Both the position numbers and the translations under genes were made by a program. From CAZCBX01 sp964497185 (GTDB lineage Bacteria; Bdellovibrionota_G; JALEGL01; JAGRMV01), in NCBI GenBank assembly GCA_964497185.1, contig CAZCBX010000010.1, positions 35,427 to 99,426 of the forward strand: DNA of 64,000 nt, read 5' to 3'. Under the pieces are notes generated by a model. The model did no database searches. It was not told where the DNA came from and saw nothing but the letters and a program-made list of their open reading frames with translations. Shown in pieces: positions 1 through 8,576 of this stretch (within the stretch, counting starts at the first letter, position 1; every line of letters starts with the position of its first letter).

Positions 1-121
1 TTTTAAGGACTTCCGAACGAATTTCATCCGTGATTTCAACTGCTTGAGATTTGCCTGATGAAATCGAAGATGAAAGAATGGATTCAATGTCTTTAACCAG
101 TTTTTGTATTTCTTTGTTCAT
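1..121 (-). CDS. Partial gene, N-terminal 40 residues of a small helical protein (DUF883-like?)
   Basis: The reverse strand has an ATG at 121 and stays open to the window edge, giving about 40 residues that begin MNKEIQKLVKDIES and are rich in K, E, S and I. A weak purine stretch (AGAGA) precedes the start. The N-terminus looks like an amphipathic helix of the kind seen in DUF883/ElaB-YqjD proteins, which tether ribosomes to the inner membrane. The membrane helix that would prove this lies outside the window, so the family is a guess. Positions 122-228 between this start and corA hold nothing I recognise. Confidence 0.4.
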   Translation of the reverse strand, partial: MNKEIQKLVKDIESILSSSISSGKSQAVEITDEIRSEVLK

Positions 122-228
122 AAATATCTCTGTACGTTTTCTTTGAAAGAATTGCAAAATTTTCCACATTGTATCGGCAACCCGCCCGTGACAAACCTAA
201 CCAAAGGAGAGTAGTTGGGGATAAAGGC

Positions 229-1290
229 TTAATCGTTACCAAGCCACCCTTTTCGATAAAAATAATAAAGCATCACAGCACTGATCAAAACCATAATACC
301 GATGACAATGGGGTAGCCATAGTAGGCTTGAAGTTCGGGTAAATTCCAGGGCGATATTTCAGAATTGAAATTCATGCCATAGATGCCAGCAATGAATGTG
401 ATGGGAATAAAAATGGTGGAGATGATGGTTAATAGGCGCATCACTTCATTCATTTTGTGGCTAATCATAGACATATAAATATCAACCATGGAGTTGGTAA
501 GCTCACGGTAATTTTCAACAAAATCAAGTAGCTGAACACTGTTGCCGTAACAATCACGAAGGTAGACTTGGGTGGAAGCCGATATAAATGTGTCGGGTTC
601 CCGCAGAAGGGCGTTTAACATTTCCCGTTGCGGCCAAACCGAGCGGCGTAGCGTGATGAGATCCCGACGAATGCGATACACTTTTTCGATGGAGCTTTCA
701 TGGGGTGTTTGAATGATTTCGGTTTCTAAATCTTCCAATGTGTTACCCAGTTCTTCAAACAATGGAAAATAGGAGTCAATCAACGCATCCATGATGGCAT
801 AAAACAAATAGTCGGCTTTGGATTTACGAATGCGTCCAATATTATTGAGAATACGCTTGCGCACCGTACCAAAGCAGTCTTGATCGTTCTCTTGAAAGCT
901 AAGCACGAACCCTTTGCCCAAAAACAAGCTGATTTGTTCTTTAGCCAAGCCCGGTTCGAGGCTGAAACGTTGAAGCACGGCAAAGAGGGTGTCGTTGAAC
1001 TGTTCGATGTTGGGCCTTTGCGATAAATTGGTTACATCTTCGAGCGCCAACTTATGCAGGTTAAACATTTGCTTTAATGCCAAAATGGTCGCTTCGGAGC
1101 CAAGACCCACCACGTCCACCCACATCACACTCCATTGATTTTTAATGGTTTGAAGTTCACTGACCTCTACATCAAACTTTTCAACATAATCGGATGCATT
1201 GTAAGCGAGCACATTAATTTTGGGGAAGGGCCATGAGGGATCAATGTTGATTTGTCCCGGAACTTGATTGTAGATTCTATCGTTTGGCAT
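229..1290 (-). CDS. corA: CorA-family Mg2+/Co2+ transporter
   Basis: This is a pentameric inner-membrane channel for divalent cations, mainly Mg2+. The 353-residue length is typical. A large soluble N-terminal domain (about residues 1-285) is followed by two C-terminal membrane helices. The first ends in the YGMNF signature (GMN near residue 305) that forms the ion-selectivity loop, and the second ends in a short basic tail (YRKGW). It lies 42 bp downstream of the mscS-like gene on the same strand, so the two may be co-transcribed as an ion-homeostasis pair. No Mg2+-sensing leader is visible upstream. The family call is secure; the exact metal is inferred from the family. Confidence 0.95.
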   Translation of the reverse strand: MPNDRIYNQVPGQINIDPSWPFPKINVLAYNASDYVEKFDVEVSELQTIKNQWSVMWVDVVGLGSEATILALKQMFNLHKLALEDVTNLSQRPNIEQFNDTLFAVLQRFSLEPGLAKEQISLFLGKGFVLSFQENDQDCFGTVRKRILNNIGRIRKSKADYLFYAIMDALIDSYFPLFEELGNTLEDLETEIIQTPHESSIEKVYRIRRDLITLRRSVWPQREMLNALLREPDTFISASTQVYLRDCYGNSVQLLDFVENYRELTNSMVDIYMSMISHKMNEVMRLLTIISTIFIPITFIAGIYGMNFNSEISPWNLPELQAYYGYPIVIGIMVLISAVMLYYFYRKGWLGND

Positions 1291-1332
1291 ACCACTCTAC
1301 CATAGCGATAAATCTGATATTTACCACTGAAT

Positions 1333-2190
1333 TTATGCGTTGGCGTTGAACATATGGACATCTCGTTGAGGGAAAGGAATGCGAATGCCTTGCTGAAGAA
1401 AAGCCTCGTTGATCTGGCACCGAAGTTGGCTATCAATAATGCGGCCGCCCTTGATGGTGTTCATGTTTACCCAGTAGAGCAGCTCAAAATCCAAAGAGGA
1501 ATCCCCAAACCCAGTCATTAGTGCAAAAGGTTCGATATCCGATAGAACATCTGGATGGGCCTTGGCCGTTTGTTCTAGAATTTGTAATACATGCTTTGGA
1601 TCAGACCCATAGGCTACACCCACCTGTATGCTTCTACGAATTTGCGGATCTCGAAGCGTCCAGTTTACAACTTGATTTTCCAAGAACATGCTATTGGGCA
1701 CAATGACATCGATGTTGTCTGGCGTGATGACCACCGTGCTTCTGGCTCCAATGCGAAAAACAGTACCGATCAGATTGTTGACTTCAATGATGTCACCGGG
1801 AGAAATCGGTTTTTCCACCATCAAGATGATGCCGCTGATAAAATTTTTGATGATGTTTTGGCTGCCAAAACCAACCCCAATGGCCACAGCTCCTCCAATG
1901 AAGGTAAATGTTGTCAGAGGTATATTTGAAAGGCTCAAGGCAAAAAAAGTAAAAATGAGCAACAAGGTGTAATAACTAAATGCGCTGAGGGTGGCTTCGG
2001 AAGATGGAGATAGGCGCCCACGACGTTGAATAGAGCGTGTGAGCACTTTGCTTAGCATTTTTGATGCGATCACACCCATTATGATAAGCAGTATGGCCAC
2101 TACCACATTGCTTAATAAAATGTCCTGATCTCCTACGGCAAAAACTTTTTTATGCCAAGAATTTCGCAACCAATGCACCAAATGATCCAT
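1333..2190 (-). CDS. mscS: Small-conductance mechanosensitive channel (MscS family)
   Basis: This inner-membrane channel opens under membrane tension to relieve osmotic downshock. The 285 residues match the short E. coli MscS architecture. There is an N-terminal helix (about 25-45), two more helices, and then the pore-lining segment rich in Gly/Ala with the conserved run GFGSQNIIKNFISG (about 105-120). This is followed by the beta domain motif PGDIIEV and a soluble C-terminal cage. It sits directly upstream of corA and diverges from the permease at 2297. The ATG at 2190 has only a weak purine tract before it. Paralogues are common, so the symbol means family membership, not proven orthology. 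Confidence 0.93.
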   Translation of the reverse strand: MDHLVHWLRNSWHKKVFAVGDQDILLSNVVVAILLIIMGVIASKMLSKVLTRSIQRRGRLSPSSEATLSAFSYYTLLLIFTFFALSLSNIPLTTFTFIGGAVAIGVGFGSQNIIKNFISGIILMVEKPISPGDIIEVNNLIGTVFRIGARSTVVITPDNIDVIVPNSMFLENQVVNWTLRDPQIRRSIQVGVAYGSDPKHVLQILEQTAKAHPDVLSDIEPFALMTGFGDSSLDFELLYWVNMNTIKGGRIIDSQLRCQINEAFLQQGIRIPFPQRDVHMFNANA

Positions 2191-2296
2191 ACGTAAGATT
2201 TATATCTCAATTTTGTTAAAAATCATACAACCTCAGCGTTTGTATTTAATAAAATAGGGGCTTGGCAGTTAGAGGAACTTCAACTAAAAGAAAGAA

Positions 2297-4057
2297 GTGA
2301 ATAAAAAACACAAACTCAACGAATTGGCTTCCACCGCCATTTGTGGCAACGATATTACATCTTCCGTACTGTATGTGTCGGCGCTCGCCATTGCTTTTGC
2401 TGGGCAATATGCGTGGATTACTTTGTTGATCGTGGCGGGGGTGCTTTTTTTATTTCGAAAAATTTACGCCGAAGTCGTGGGAGCCATCCCACTCAATGGA
2501 GGCGCTTATAACGCGCTATTAAACACAACAAGCAAGTTTATGGCTTCATTTGCGGCCACCTTGACCATTTTGTCCTACATGGCCACGGCTGTTATTTCCG
2601 GCAACGAAGCCATGCACTATTTGCATCACTTGGTTCCATCTTTGCCGATTATTGCAGCAACAGTGGGCTTGTTATCTTTATTTGCCATTTTGGCCCTGAG
2701 CGGGATTGGTGAGTCTGCCAAAGTGGCCATTGGAATTTTTATTTTTCATTTGGGGTCTTTGTTGGTGTTGAGCGGGTCCATTGTTTTGTATCTGTTTCGC
2801 AATGGTTTTGGACAACTCATTGAGAATCACCAGATGCCAGTAGCCAGTGGCAGCATCACCACGGCAATCTTTTTGGGTTTTGCGGCTTCTATGTTGGGCG
2901 TATCCGGCTTTGAAAGTTCAGCCAATTTTGTGGAAGAACAAAAACGCGGTGTATTTCCAAAAACACTTCGGAACATGTGGATCATCGTATCCATCATTAA
3001 TCCACTGATGGCGATTTTTGCGTTGTCTCTTTTTGCGGTTCCCACTTTGCAATCGGGTGCCTATCAAAATACGCTGCTGGTCCAAATGGGTAAACTGGCC
3101 GGCGGCTCATGGATTGCTGCGTTGGTATCGATTGATGCCGTTTTGGTACTTAGTGGTGCGGTGTTAACCAGTTATGTGGGCGTGACGGGTTTGCTTGAAC
3201 GCATGACCCTGGACCGAATTCTACCCAATTATTTTTTAGAAAAAAACCGGCGCGGCAGTTCTTATCGCATTATTCTCATGTTTTTGGCCATGTGTATTTC
3301 TGTTTTGCTTATCACCGGGGGTGACGTTCGACTTTTGGCAGGCGTATATACACTTTCTTTTCTTTCGGTGATGGCGCTGTTTGGCATCGGAAATATCTTA
3401 TTAAAAATCAAACGTGGCGCGCTTCCTAGACCTGTAAAAGCCAGCTGGTTATCGGTGTTTTTAGCCATCGCAGCGGTAAGCGTTGCCCTATTGGGTAACA
3501 TCGTGATGGAGAGAGAGGGATCCACGCAAAGCAATGTTCAAGTATTTTTAAATTACTTTATTCCTTTTATGGCTTTTATCATCATTATGCTTAATCGCAC
3601 GCTGCTGCTTCACCTCGTTTTAAATGCAGTGGAGGCTATTTTTCAACCCATGTTGCAAAGTGTGGAAAAAGTAAACCGGTCACTGACCGCTACGATCAAT
3701 GAGATTAACAATCAAGAATTTGTGTTTTTTACCCGTGGAGAAAACATTGCCACGCTCAACAAAGTCATGCTCTACATTAGCAACAACGAACATACCAAAC
3801 AAATCAAAATCGTAACTGTTTTAAGGGAGAACGAAGCACTGCCCAAAATGATGGATCAAGAAATTGATTTTTTGGATAGAGAATACCCTGAAATTAGCAT
3901 TGAGTTTGTGGTGCGTAGAGGGGAATTTACCCCTGAATTGATTCGTGAACTTTCCAACGAGTGGGATATTCCCATTAACTTTATGTTTATTGGTTCGCCC
4001 AGCGATAAATTTCCTTATCGCGTAGAAGAGCTTGGCGGCGTTCGCCTTATTATTTGA
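2297..4057 (+). CDS. APC-superfamily amino acid/polyamine permease with an extra C-terminal soluble domain
   Basis: The first ~440 residues form about 12 hydrophobic helices with the APC hallmark near the N-terminus (GNDITSSVLY, then GAIPLNGGAYNAL), so it is probably a cation- or proton-coupled importer of amino acids or similar compounds. After the last helix comes a ~130-residue hydrophilic region with alternating strands and helices (for example QIKIVTVL and ISIEFVVRRG). This resembles the cytosolic regulatory domains, some of them USP-like, that certain APC transporters carry. Translation starts at GTG 2297; an ATG is absent nearby and the ribosome site is weak. The substrate cannot be read from the sequence. 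It faces selO tail to tail with 8 bp between stops. Confidence 0.88.
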   Translation: MNKKHKLNELASTAICGNDITSSVLYVSALAIAFAGQYAWITLLIVAGVLFLFRKIYAEVVGAIPLNGGAYNALLNTTSKFMASFAATLTILSYMATAVISGNEAMHYLHHLVPSLPIIAATVGLLSLFAILALSGIGESAKVAIGIFIFHLGSLLVLSGSIVLYLFRNGFGQLIENHQMPVASGSITTAIFLGFAASMLGVSGFESSANFVEEQKRGVFPKTLRNMWIIVSIINPLMAIFALSLFAVPTLQSGAYQNTLLVQMGKLAGGSWIAALVSIDAVLVLSGAVLTSYVGVTGLLERMTLDRILPNYFLEKNRRGSSYRIILMFLAMCISVLLITGGDVRLLAGVYTLSFLSVMALFGIGNILLKIKRGALPRPVKASWLSVFLAIAAVSVALLGNIVMEREGSTQSNVQVFLNYFIPFMAFIIIMLNRTLLLHLVLNAVEAIFQPMLQSVEKVNRSLTATINEINNQEFVFFTRGENIATLNKVMLYISNNEHTKQIKIVTVLRENEALPKMMDQEIDFLDREYPEISIEFVVRRGEFTPELIRELSNEWDIPINFMFIGSPSDKFPYRVEELGGVRLII

Positions 4058-4065
4058 TCGAGATG

Positions 4066-5502
4066 TTAAGTCCCACAAAAGGTTCGTAAAACGACCTGGT
4101 CCGGGTTTGGAGGCTGCAACCATTCCGGATTTTTACCTTCGATGCAATAGGGTGTTTGCCACGCCTTGTGAAGCTGATGACATAAATCGTCTTGGCCTTG
4201 ATAGGCCTGCTCAATGGCTTGCTCAATGAGGTGATTGCGTGCAATGCAAACCGGATTAACCTTACGCATGGTGCTTTGAGCTTGCTGGATGTTCAAGGTG
4301 TGGCGGCTCAAGCTTTGCTCCCAACGTTGATAAAAATCGGCGGCGGCGGCGGAATGACGCAAGGGCGGTTGGCCAGGCAAATGATCGTGAAGCATTAAAA
4401 ACGTTTGTGTGAAATCCAGTTGTTCTTCATGAAACCATTGTAAACATGCCTGAATCAGTTGCATGTCCTGGTCATCCGCCTTTAAAATGCCCAGCTTGCG
4501 CCCAAAACGATGCAGCCATTGCTGCTCGAAATATGCCTGAGCCTCCTGAATCACTTCACCCAAGCGTTCAAAGGCATGTTGCTCTTGGTCATCCACCAGT
4601 GGTGCCAAAGATTGCGCGAGGACTGATAAGTTCCAAAGCAAAATAGAGGGCTGCTGATTGTAAGCATAACGACCTTGCTGATCAATGAAGCTAAAAGTTT
4701 TGTCTGCCTGAAAATGATCCATGAACGCACAAGGCCCGTAATCAATGGTTTCTCCGCTGATGGCCATGTTGTCGGTGTTCATCACGCCATGGATAAATCC
4801 TACGCTCATCCATTGAGCGACCAAGCGGGTCAGCGCGAAACTTACAGCTTTGAAAAAGGCCAGTGGTTGATTTTCACTGTCGCGCGCTTCTGGATAATGC
4901 ACATCGATGCAGTCATCCATCAGTCGTTTCATTGCTTTATGGTCTTGCCGGGCATGAAGATACTCAAACGTGCCAATGCGTATATGACTGGTGGCCACCC
5001 GTGCCAGTATGCCCCCTGGCTCCAATGTTTGTCGCTGCACTTGTTGTTTAGTTCTGACAACACTCAAAGAACGGGTTGTAGGAATGCCCAGTCCATGCAT
5101 GGCTTCACTAACCAGATATTCACGAATGGCAGGTCCCAAAGCACTGCGCCCATCGCCCCGGCGGGAAAAAGGGGTTTGACCGATGCCTTTGAGTTGTAAA
5201 TCCAAGCGTTGCCCCGCGTTTGTTTGAAGCTCGCCCAACATAAGAGCTCGGCCGTCGCCCAAAATAGGCACAAAATGACCAAATTGATGCCCAGCATAAG
5301 CCAGCGCGATTGGATCGGCACCGGATGGAAGTGGCTGAGCGGCCGCAAAAGAAAGTTTTTCAGCGGTGGAAAGATGGCGCAAGCCAATTTGTTGGGCAAG
5401 TGGCTCGTTCCACATCAAGATGGATGCGTCAGGAAAAAGCGCGGGCTGACTTTTTCGAAATAAATGTTCAGAGACGTTCTGAATGCGATGCGATTGAATC
5501 AC
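4066..5502 (-). CDS. selO: SelO/YdiU protein adenylyltransferase (pseudokinase fold)
   Basis: SelO enzymes have an inverted kinase-like active site that transfers AMP from ATP to Ser/Thr/Tyr of proteins and takes part in redox stress responses. The 478-residue protein has the glycine-rich, lysine-containing early region (LQLKGIGQTPFSRRGDGRSALG), the active-site stretch FIHGVMNTDNMAI with the conserved Asn and Asp, and DYGPCAFMD. The extreme C-terminus keeps the conserved cysteine as FCGT, where E. coli ends CSS and the eukaryotic enzyme carries selenocysteine nearby. The start is GTG at 5502. All catalytic elements I can identify are present, so it should be active. Confidence 0.95.
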   Translation of the reverse strand: MIQSHRIQNVSEHLFRKSQPALFPDASILMWNEPLAQQIGLRHLSTAEKLSFAAAQPLPSGADPIALAYAGHQFGHFVPILGDGRALMLGELQTNAGQRLDLQLKGIGQTPFSRRGDGRSALGPAIREYLVSEAMHGLGIPTTRSLSVVRTKQQVQRQTLEPGGILARVATSHIRIGTFEYLHARQDHKAMKRLMDDCIDVHYPEARDSENQPLAFFKAVSFALTRLVAQWMSVGFIHGVMNTDNMAISGETIDYGPCAFMDHFQADKTFSFIDQQGRYAYNQQPSILLWNLSVLAQSLAPLVDDQEQHAFERLGEVIQEAQAYFEQQWLHRFGRKLGILKADDQDMQLIQACLQWFHEEQLDFTQTFLMLHDHLPGQPPLRHSAAAADFYQRWEQSLSRHTLNIQQAQSTMRKVNPVCIARNHLIEQAIEQAYQGQDDLCHQLHKAWQTPYCIEGKNPEWLQPPNPDQVVLRTFCGT

Positions 5503-5548
5503 GAACCCAAAATCCGAGCTTCATAACGATGGTGGATGTATAACATGT

Positions 5549-5899
5549 TTATGGGTTGATCCAGTGGAGTAATGAAGCTGCTACAAATAAACTAAGCCAA
5601 AACAGGCAAAAGGAAGGGATGTATTTATGGATGGGGTTTTTGGCACGAAAGTGGGTTATTTGAGCGGCCAACATCAGCGCAGCCATCAACAATGCTGGGT
5701 AGGCGGCCAATTTGGGATACCAAATGCCCGCCGCAATGAGGGTTGCAAGAGACATTTTGACCATGCCAATGAAGTTCCTAAAAAAGTCTGAAAAACCATA
5801 CTGGTGAAATTCAGCGACGATGTTGTGGTAGCGCACAATCCAAACAAAAAAGATGGACAAAGCGATCATGGCTTGGGCTATCCATATATATTGATTCAT
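5549..5899 (-). CDS. Small four-helix membrane protein, DoxX-like
   Basis: The 116-residue protein is mostly hydrophobic, with about four predicted membrane helices and a C-terminal turn HFRAKNPIHKYIPS between the last two. The pattern (short N-terminal helix, RYHNIVAEFHQYGFSDFFRNFIGMVK loop, then three helices) resembles DoxX-like membrane proteins, some of which act in redox chemistry, but no catalytic residue can be assigned. It is 46 bp upstream of selO on the same strand and could be co-transcribed with it. Function is unknown; the family placement is by overall look only. Confidence 0.65.
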   Translation of the reverse strand: MNQYIWIAQAMIALSIFFVWIVRYHNIVAEFHQYGFSDFFRNFIGMVKMSLATLIAAGIWYPKLAAYPALLMAALMLAAQITHFRAKNPIHKYIPSFCLFWLSLFVAASLLHWINP

Positions 5900-6080
5900 A
5901 GTGGCGTACTCTTTTCTGTTGGTGAGGCAATGTAAGTTCTTCCTTCATAAAACAGAGCATGCTGTGCTGCAAGAGATTTATTGGATTGTAAATGGGGGTG
6001 TGATAAGCACAGCCCCAACAAAGATGGTTGATCCACTCATCATACCATCCGTTGTTTAGGATATTTGTGTTAATCTTAAA

Positions 6081-7508
6081 ATGATTCGAATTGAAACCAT
6101 GCATATTGTTTTTTTATTGATCACAGGAATTTTGAGTCTATTGGTAGGCCCTCATGCATATGCCTCCACCAGTTCATTGGAACCTGTTTTGGATTTAACC
6201 CATCATTGGGCTGGCATTACAGCGTTGGTTTTGTTTGTGCTGTCCTATATTTTCGTGATTCTGGAGGAAAAGCTGCACTTAAGAAAATGCAAGCCAGTGC
6301 TGCTGGCTGCGGGTTTAATTTGGCTTTGTATTTCAGTGGCCTATAGACATCACGACACCCTTGCCATTGGGGAGGCCATTCGACATTACTTGCTTGAGTT
6401 TGCGGAGCTTTTTTTCTTTCTTTTGGTGGCGATGACTTACATCAACGCCATGATTTATAAAGGCGTATTCATTGAAATGAAAAAAAGACTTGTTCGCAAA
6501 CGGTTGAGCTATCGCCAGTTGTTTTGGTTTACAGGGATACTGGCTTTTTTACTGTCGCCCATTGCAGATAACTTAACCACGGCCCTGATTTTTTGTGCGG
6601 TGGTCATGGCTTTGGGCAAAGACCAACCCAAGTTCATTGGTTTGGCATGCATCAACATTGTGGTGGCATCCAATGCCGGAGGCGCGTTTAGCCCCTTTGG
6701 GGACATTACCACATTGATGGTGTGGCAACGCGGGGTGGTCAATTTTTGGGAATTTTTCCATCTGTTTCTACCCTCGGTGGTTAATTTTGCAGTGCCCGCT
6801 GCGGTGATGCAATTTTTTGTTCCCCGTGGCATGCCATCGGACATTGAAAAGCAGAGCAGCGGCATGCGAAAAGGTGGGGGCGCAATTGTATTTCTATTTT
6901 TGTTTACCGTGGCCAGCACAGTGGCGCTGCACACCTTTTTTCATATCCCACCGGTGTTTGGCATGATGATGGGCTTGTCTTATCTCAAGATTTACGATTA
7001 CTTCTTGCAACAGCGCAATCGACGCTGGACAAGGTTTATGCGCAAAGTGTTGCAAACGCCCGATGACCCTCATAAATTCAGCGTCTTTGACAGCGTGGCC
7101 CAAGCAGAGTGGGATACGCTTTTCTTTTTCTACGGTGTGATTATGGCCGTCGGTGGTCTTGGGTTTATTGGCTACCTCGAATGGACCTCAGTATTTATGT
7201 ATCAGCAACTGGGCCCCACCACCGCCAACATCTTGGTGGGCTTTTTGTCGGCCCTCATAGATAACATACCGGTCATGTTTGCTGTGCTGGCCATGCGGCC
7301 CGAAATGTCCCACGAACAATGGCTGCTGGTCACTTTAACCGCCGGTGTTGGGGGCAGCATGCTCTCAGTCGGCTCGGCCGCTGGCGTGGCTCTAATGGGC
7401 CAAGCCAGAGGACACTATACATTCATGAAACACCTACGCTGGACCCCCATCATCGCATTGGGCTTTGGCGCCAGCATCTGCACCCATATTTGGATCAATG
7501 GGCTTTAG
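6081..7508 (+). CDS. nhaD: NhaD-type Na+/H+ antiporter
   Basis: This inner-membrane antiporter exports Na+ (or Li+) in exchange for protons and belongs to the ion transporter superfamily. The 475-residue protein has an N-terminal signal-like helix ending near HAYA, which is usual for NhaD, then about twelve membrane helices. Family motifs visible are SPIADNLTTALI (about 155-165), SNAGGAFSPFGDITTLMVW (about 197-215) and, in the second repeat, GFLSALIDNIPVMFA. The first ATG (6081) is used here; ATG 6099 (MHIVFLL) is an alternative and neither has a good ribosome site. An NhaR-type regulator lies 5 kb away at 11469, which may control it. Confidence 0.92.
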   Translation: MIRIETMHIVFLLITGILSLLVGPHAYASTSSLEPVLDLTHHWAGITALVLFVLSYIFVILEEKLHLRKCKPVLLAAGLIWLCISVAYRHHDTLAIGEAIRHYLLEFAELFFFLLVAMTYINAMIYKGVFIEMKKRLVRKRLSYRQLFWFTGILAFLLSPIADNLTTALIFCAVVMALGKDQPKFIGLACINIVVASNAGGAFSPFGDITTLMVWQRGVVNFWEFFHLFLPSVVNFAVPAAVMQFFVPRGMPSDIEKQSSGMRKGGGAIVFLFLFTVASTVALHTFFHIPPVFGMMMGLSYLKIYDYFLQQRNRRWTRFMRKVLQTPDDPHKFSVFDSVAQAEWDTLFFFYGVIMAVGGLGFIGYLEWTSVFMYQQLGPTTANILVGFLSALIDNIPVMFAVLAMRPEMSHEQWLLVTLTAGVGGSMLSVGSAAGVALMGQARGHYTFMKHLRWTPIIALGFGASICTHIWINGL

Positions 7509-7537
7509 AAACCTCTGCAAAGGGTGGCAAGCCGTGG

Positions 7538-7610
7538 GGTAAGTGTAGTGGTTAGAGGGCAATGGCTCGCTGCGCTGCGCTTTACTTGCCCTCTAACCAC
7601 TACACTTACC
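7538..7610. repeat. Perfect 25-bp inverted repeat (long hairpin) after nhaD
   Basis: Arms 7538-7562 and 7586-7610 are exact reverse complements over 25 bases and are separated by a 23-base GC-rich spacer containing GCTCGCTGCGCTGCGC. The element lies between the convergent stops of nhaD (7508) and the secreted-protein gene (7645). A short T-rich tract follows on the plus strand (TACTTTT, then T8 near 7629-7636), so it could end transcription. The stem is far longer and more perfect than normal terminators, and the spacer is large. It could equally be a dispersed intergenic repeat or a trace of a small mobile element. Confidence 0.9.
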
Positions 7611-7644
7611 GAGTACTTTTGACAGATACTTTTTTTTGCAGAAG

Positions 7645-8421
7645 CTACTGATCGTCGCTAGTAAAAAAACCTCTCCATTTACCATTAATCCAGTACGAAA
7701 CACCGCTGCTGTCGAATCCTAACTTGCTGTCATCTACAAAGTAGGAAAGTTTGTAGCGCTCATTGTCAGCCAGTTCACCATAAGTTTCCTTGGCGAGTGA
7801 TTTACATTCTTCGTACACGTTATCAGACGGACTTACGATCAATTTTAGTTGTTTACTTACAAGAGGAAGGCGGATTGGTAAAATAGCTTCAGTACTCCAA
7901 TCTTCAAGCTTAAAAGAACATACAAAAATTGTTTTTTCAGCCTTATGTACTCGCTGATCGCCCCCAAATGACTCAGGTTCGTCTGTATTCATATCAGGAT
8001 CATAATCAATTTTACCCTCATAAAGATGCAGACCAGTTCCACCGAAATCTGAATTTTTCTGGTTGCGATTATAGTGTAAAGGGCGGATGGCATAATACCA
8101 AGTGAAGTAAACTAAATCATATCCTCCTACGGACTCAAAGTGATTAACGGCCATTTCGTAAGCCATTTTACCGCAGCGCTGAGCAGCTTTGTAGTTTTCA
8201 GCGGTTCCTGCATTTGAATTGGATCGAAGGTCTAGGCCTTGAACCAGCCAGTAGGGCATGGTCTCAGAAACATTAAAGAATTCGCCCACGCTTTGAGCAA
8301 TATCGGTCACAGTCGCTTCGTATTGCACTCTGCCAATATAACAATCTTTTCCCGGGACCATATCAGCGTAGACTGAAAGTGAAAATAGGCATGAAAGTAA
8401 AATTAAAGTTGGTTTTATTAT
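7645..8421 (-). CDS. Secreted protein of unknown function with non-standard start codon
   Basis: The frame encodes a clear signal peptide: IIKPT, a hydrophobic run LILLSCLFSLS and cleavage site VYA|D. The first ATG in this frame (8361) lies just after that cleavage site. Between the upstream stop (8484) and the signal peptide there is no ATG, GTG, TTG or CTG. A GGAG motif at 8426-8429 is followed by ACC ATA ATA AAA, so an ATA codon (8421 or 8418) is the most likely start; a point mutation or base error in an ATG is the alternative. The mature ~237-residue protein is rich in Tyr/Asp/Ser and has four Cys; no known domain is recognised. It is more AT-rich than its neighbours. Confidence 0.7.
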   Translation of the reverse strand: MIKPTLILLSCLFSLSVYADMVPGKDCYIGRVQYEATVTDIAQSVGEFFNVSETMPYWLVQGLDLRSNSNAGTAENYKAAQRCGKMAYEMAVNHFESVGGYDLVYFTWYYAIRPLHYNRNQKNSDFGGTGLHLYEGKIDYDPDMNTDEPESFGGDQRVHKAEKTIFVCSFKLEDWSTEAILPIRLPLVSKQLKLIVSPSDNVYEECKSLAKETYGELADNERYKLSYFVDDSKLGFDSSGVSYWINGKWRGFFTSDDQ

Positions 8422-8576
8422 GGTCTCCGATAGATTTTTGTTGTTTATGACAAAGCGTGTAGCAGAATATAATGCATTAAGTCAATAAGATTGTTCGAAT
8501 TTAAGTGAGTTTTGGACGGGTCAGACATAAGTGTGAAACCTTTATTTGTACATGTAATCGCGTATGCTTTTGCGGT

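Noticed and set aside
229..1290. Mg2+ riboswitch before corA
   Set aside because: The 42-bp gap to the upstream mscS-like gene is too short and shows no structured leader.
4066..5543. Long open frames opposite selO on the plus strand
   Set aside because: They are shadows of the selO frame; the minus-strand product has all SelO motifs.
7538..7610. CRISPR repeat or tRNA-like structure
   Set aside because: There is one inverted pair only, no direct repeats or spacers, and no cloverleaf or T-loop sequence.
8359..8361. ATG 8361 as the start of the secreted-protein gene
   Set aside because: It lies after the signal-peptide cleavage site, and a strong in-frame signal peptide with GGAG is present upstream.
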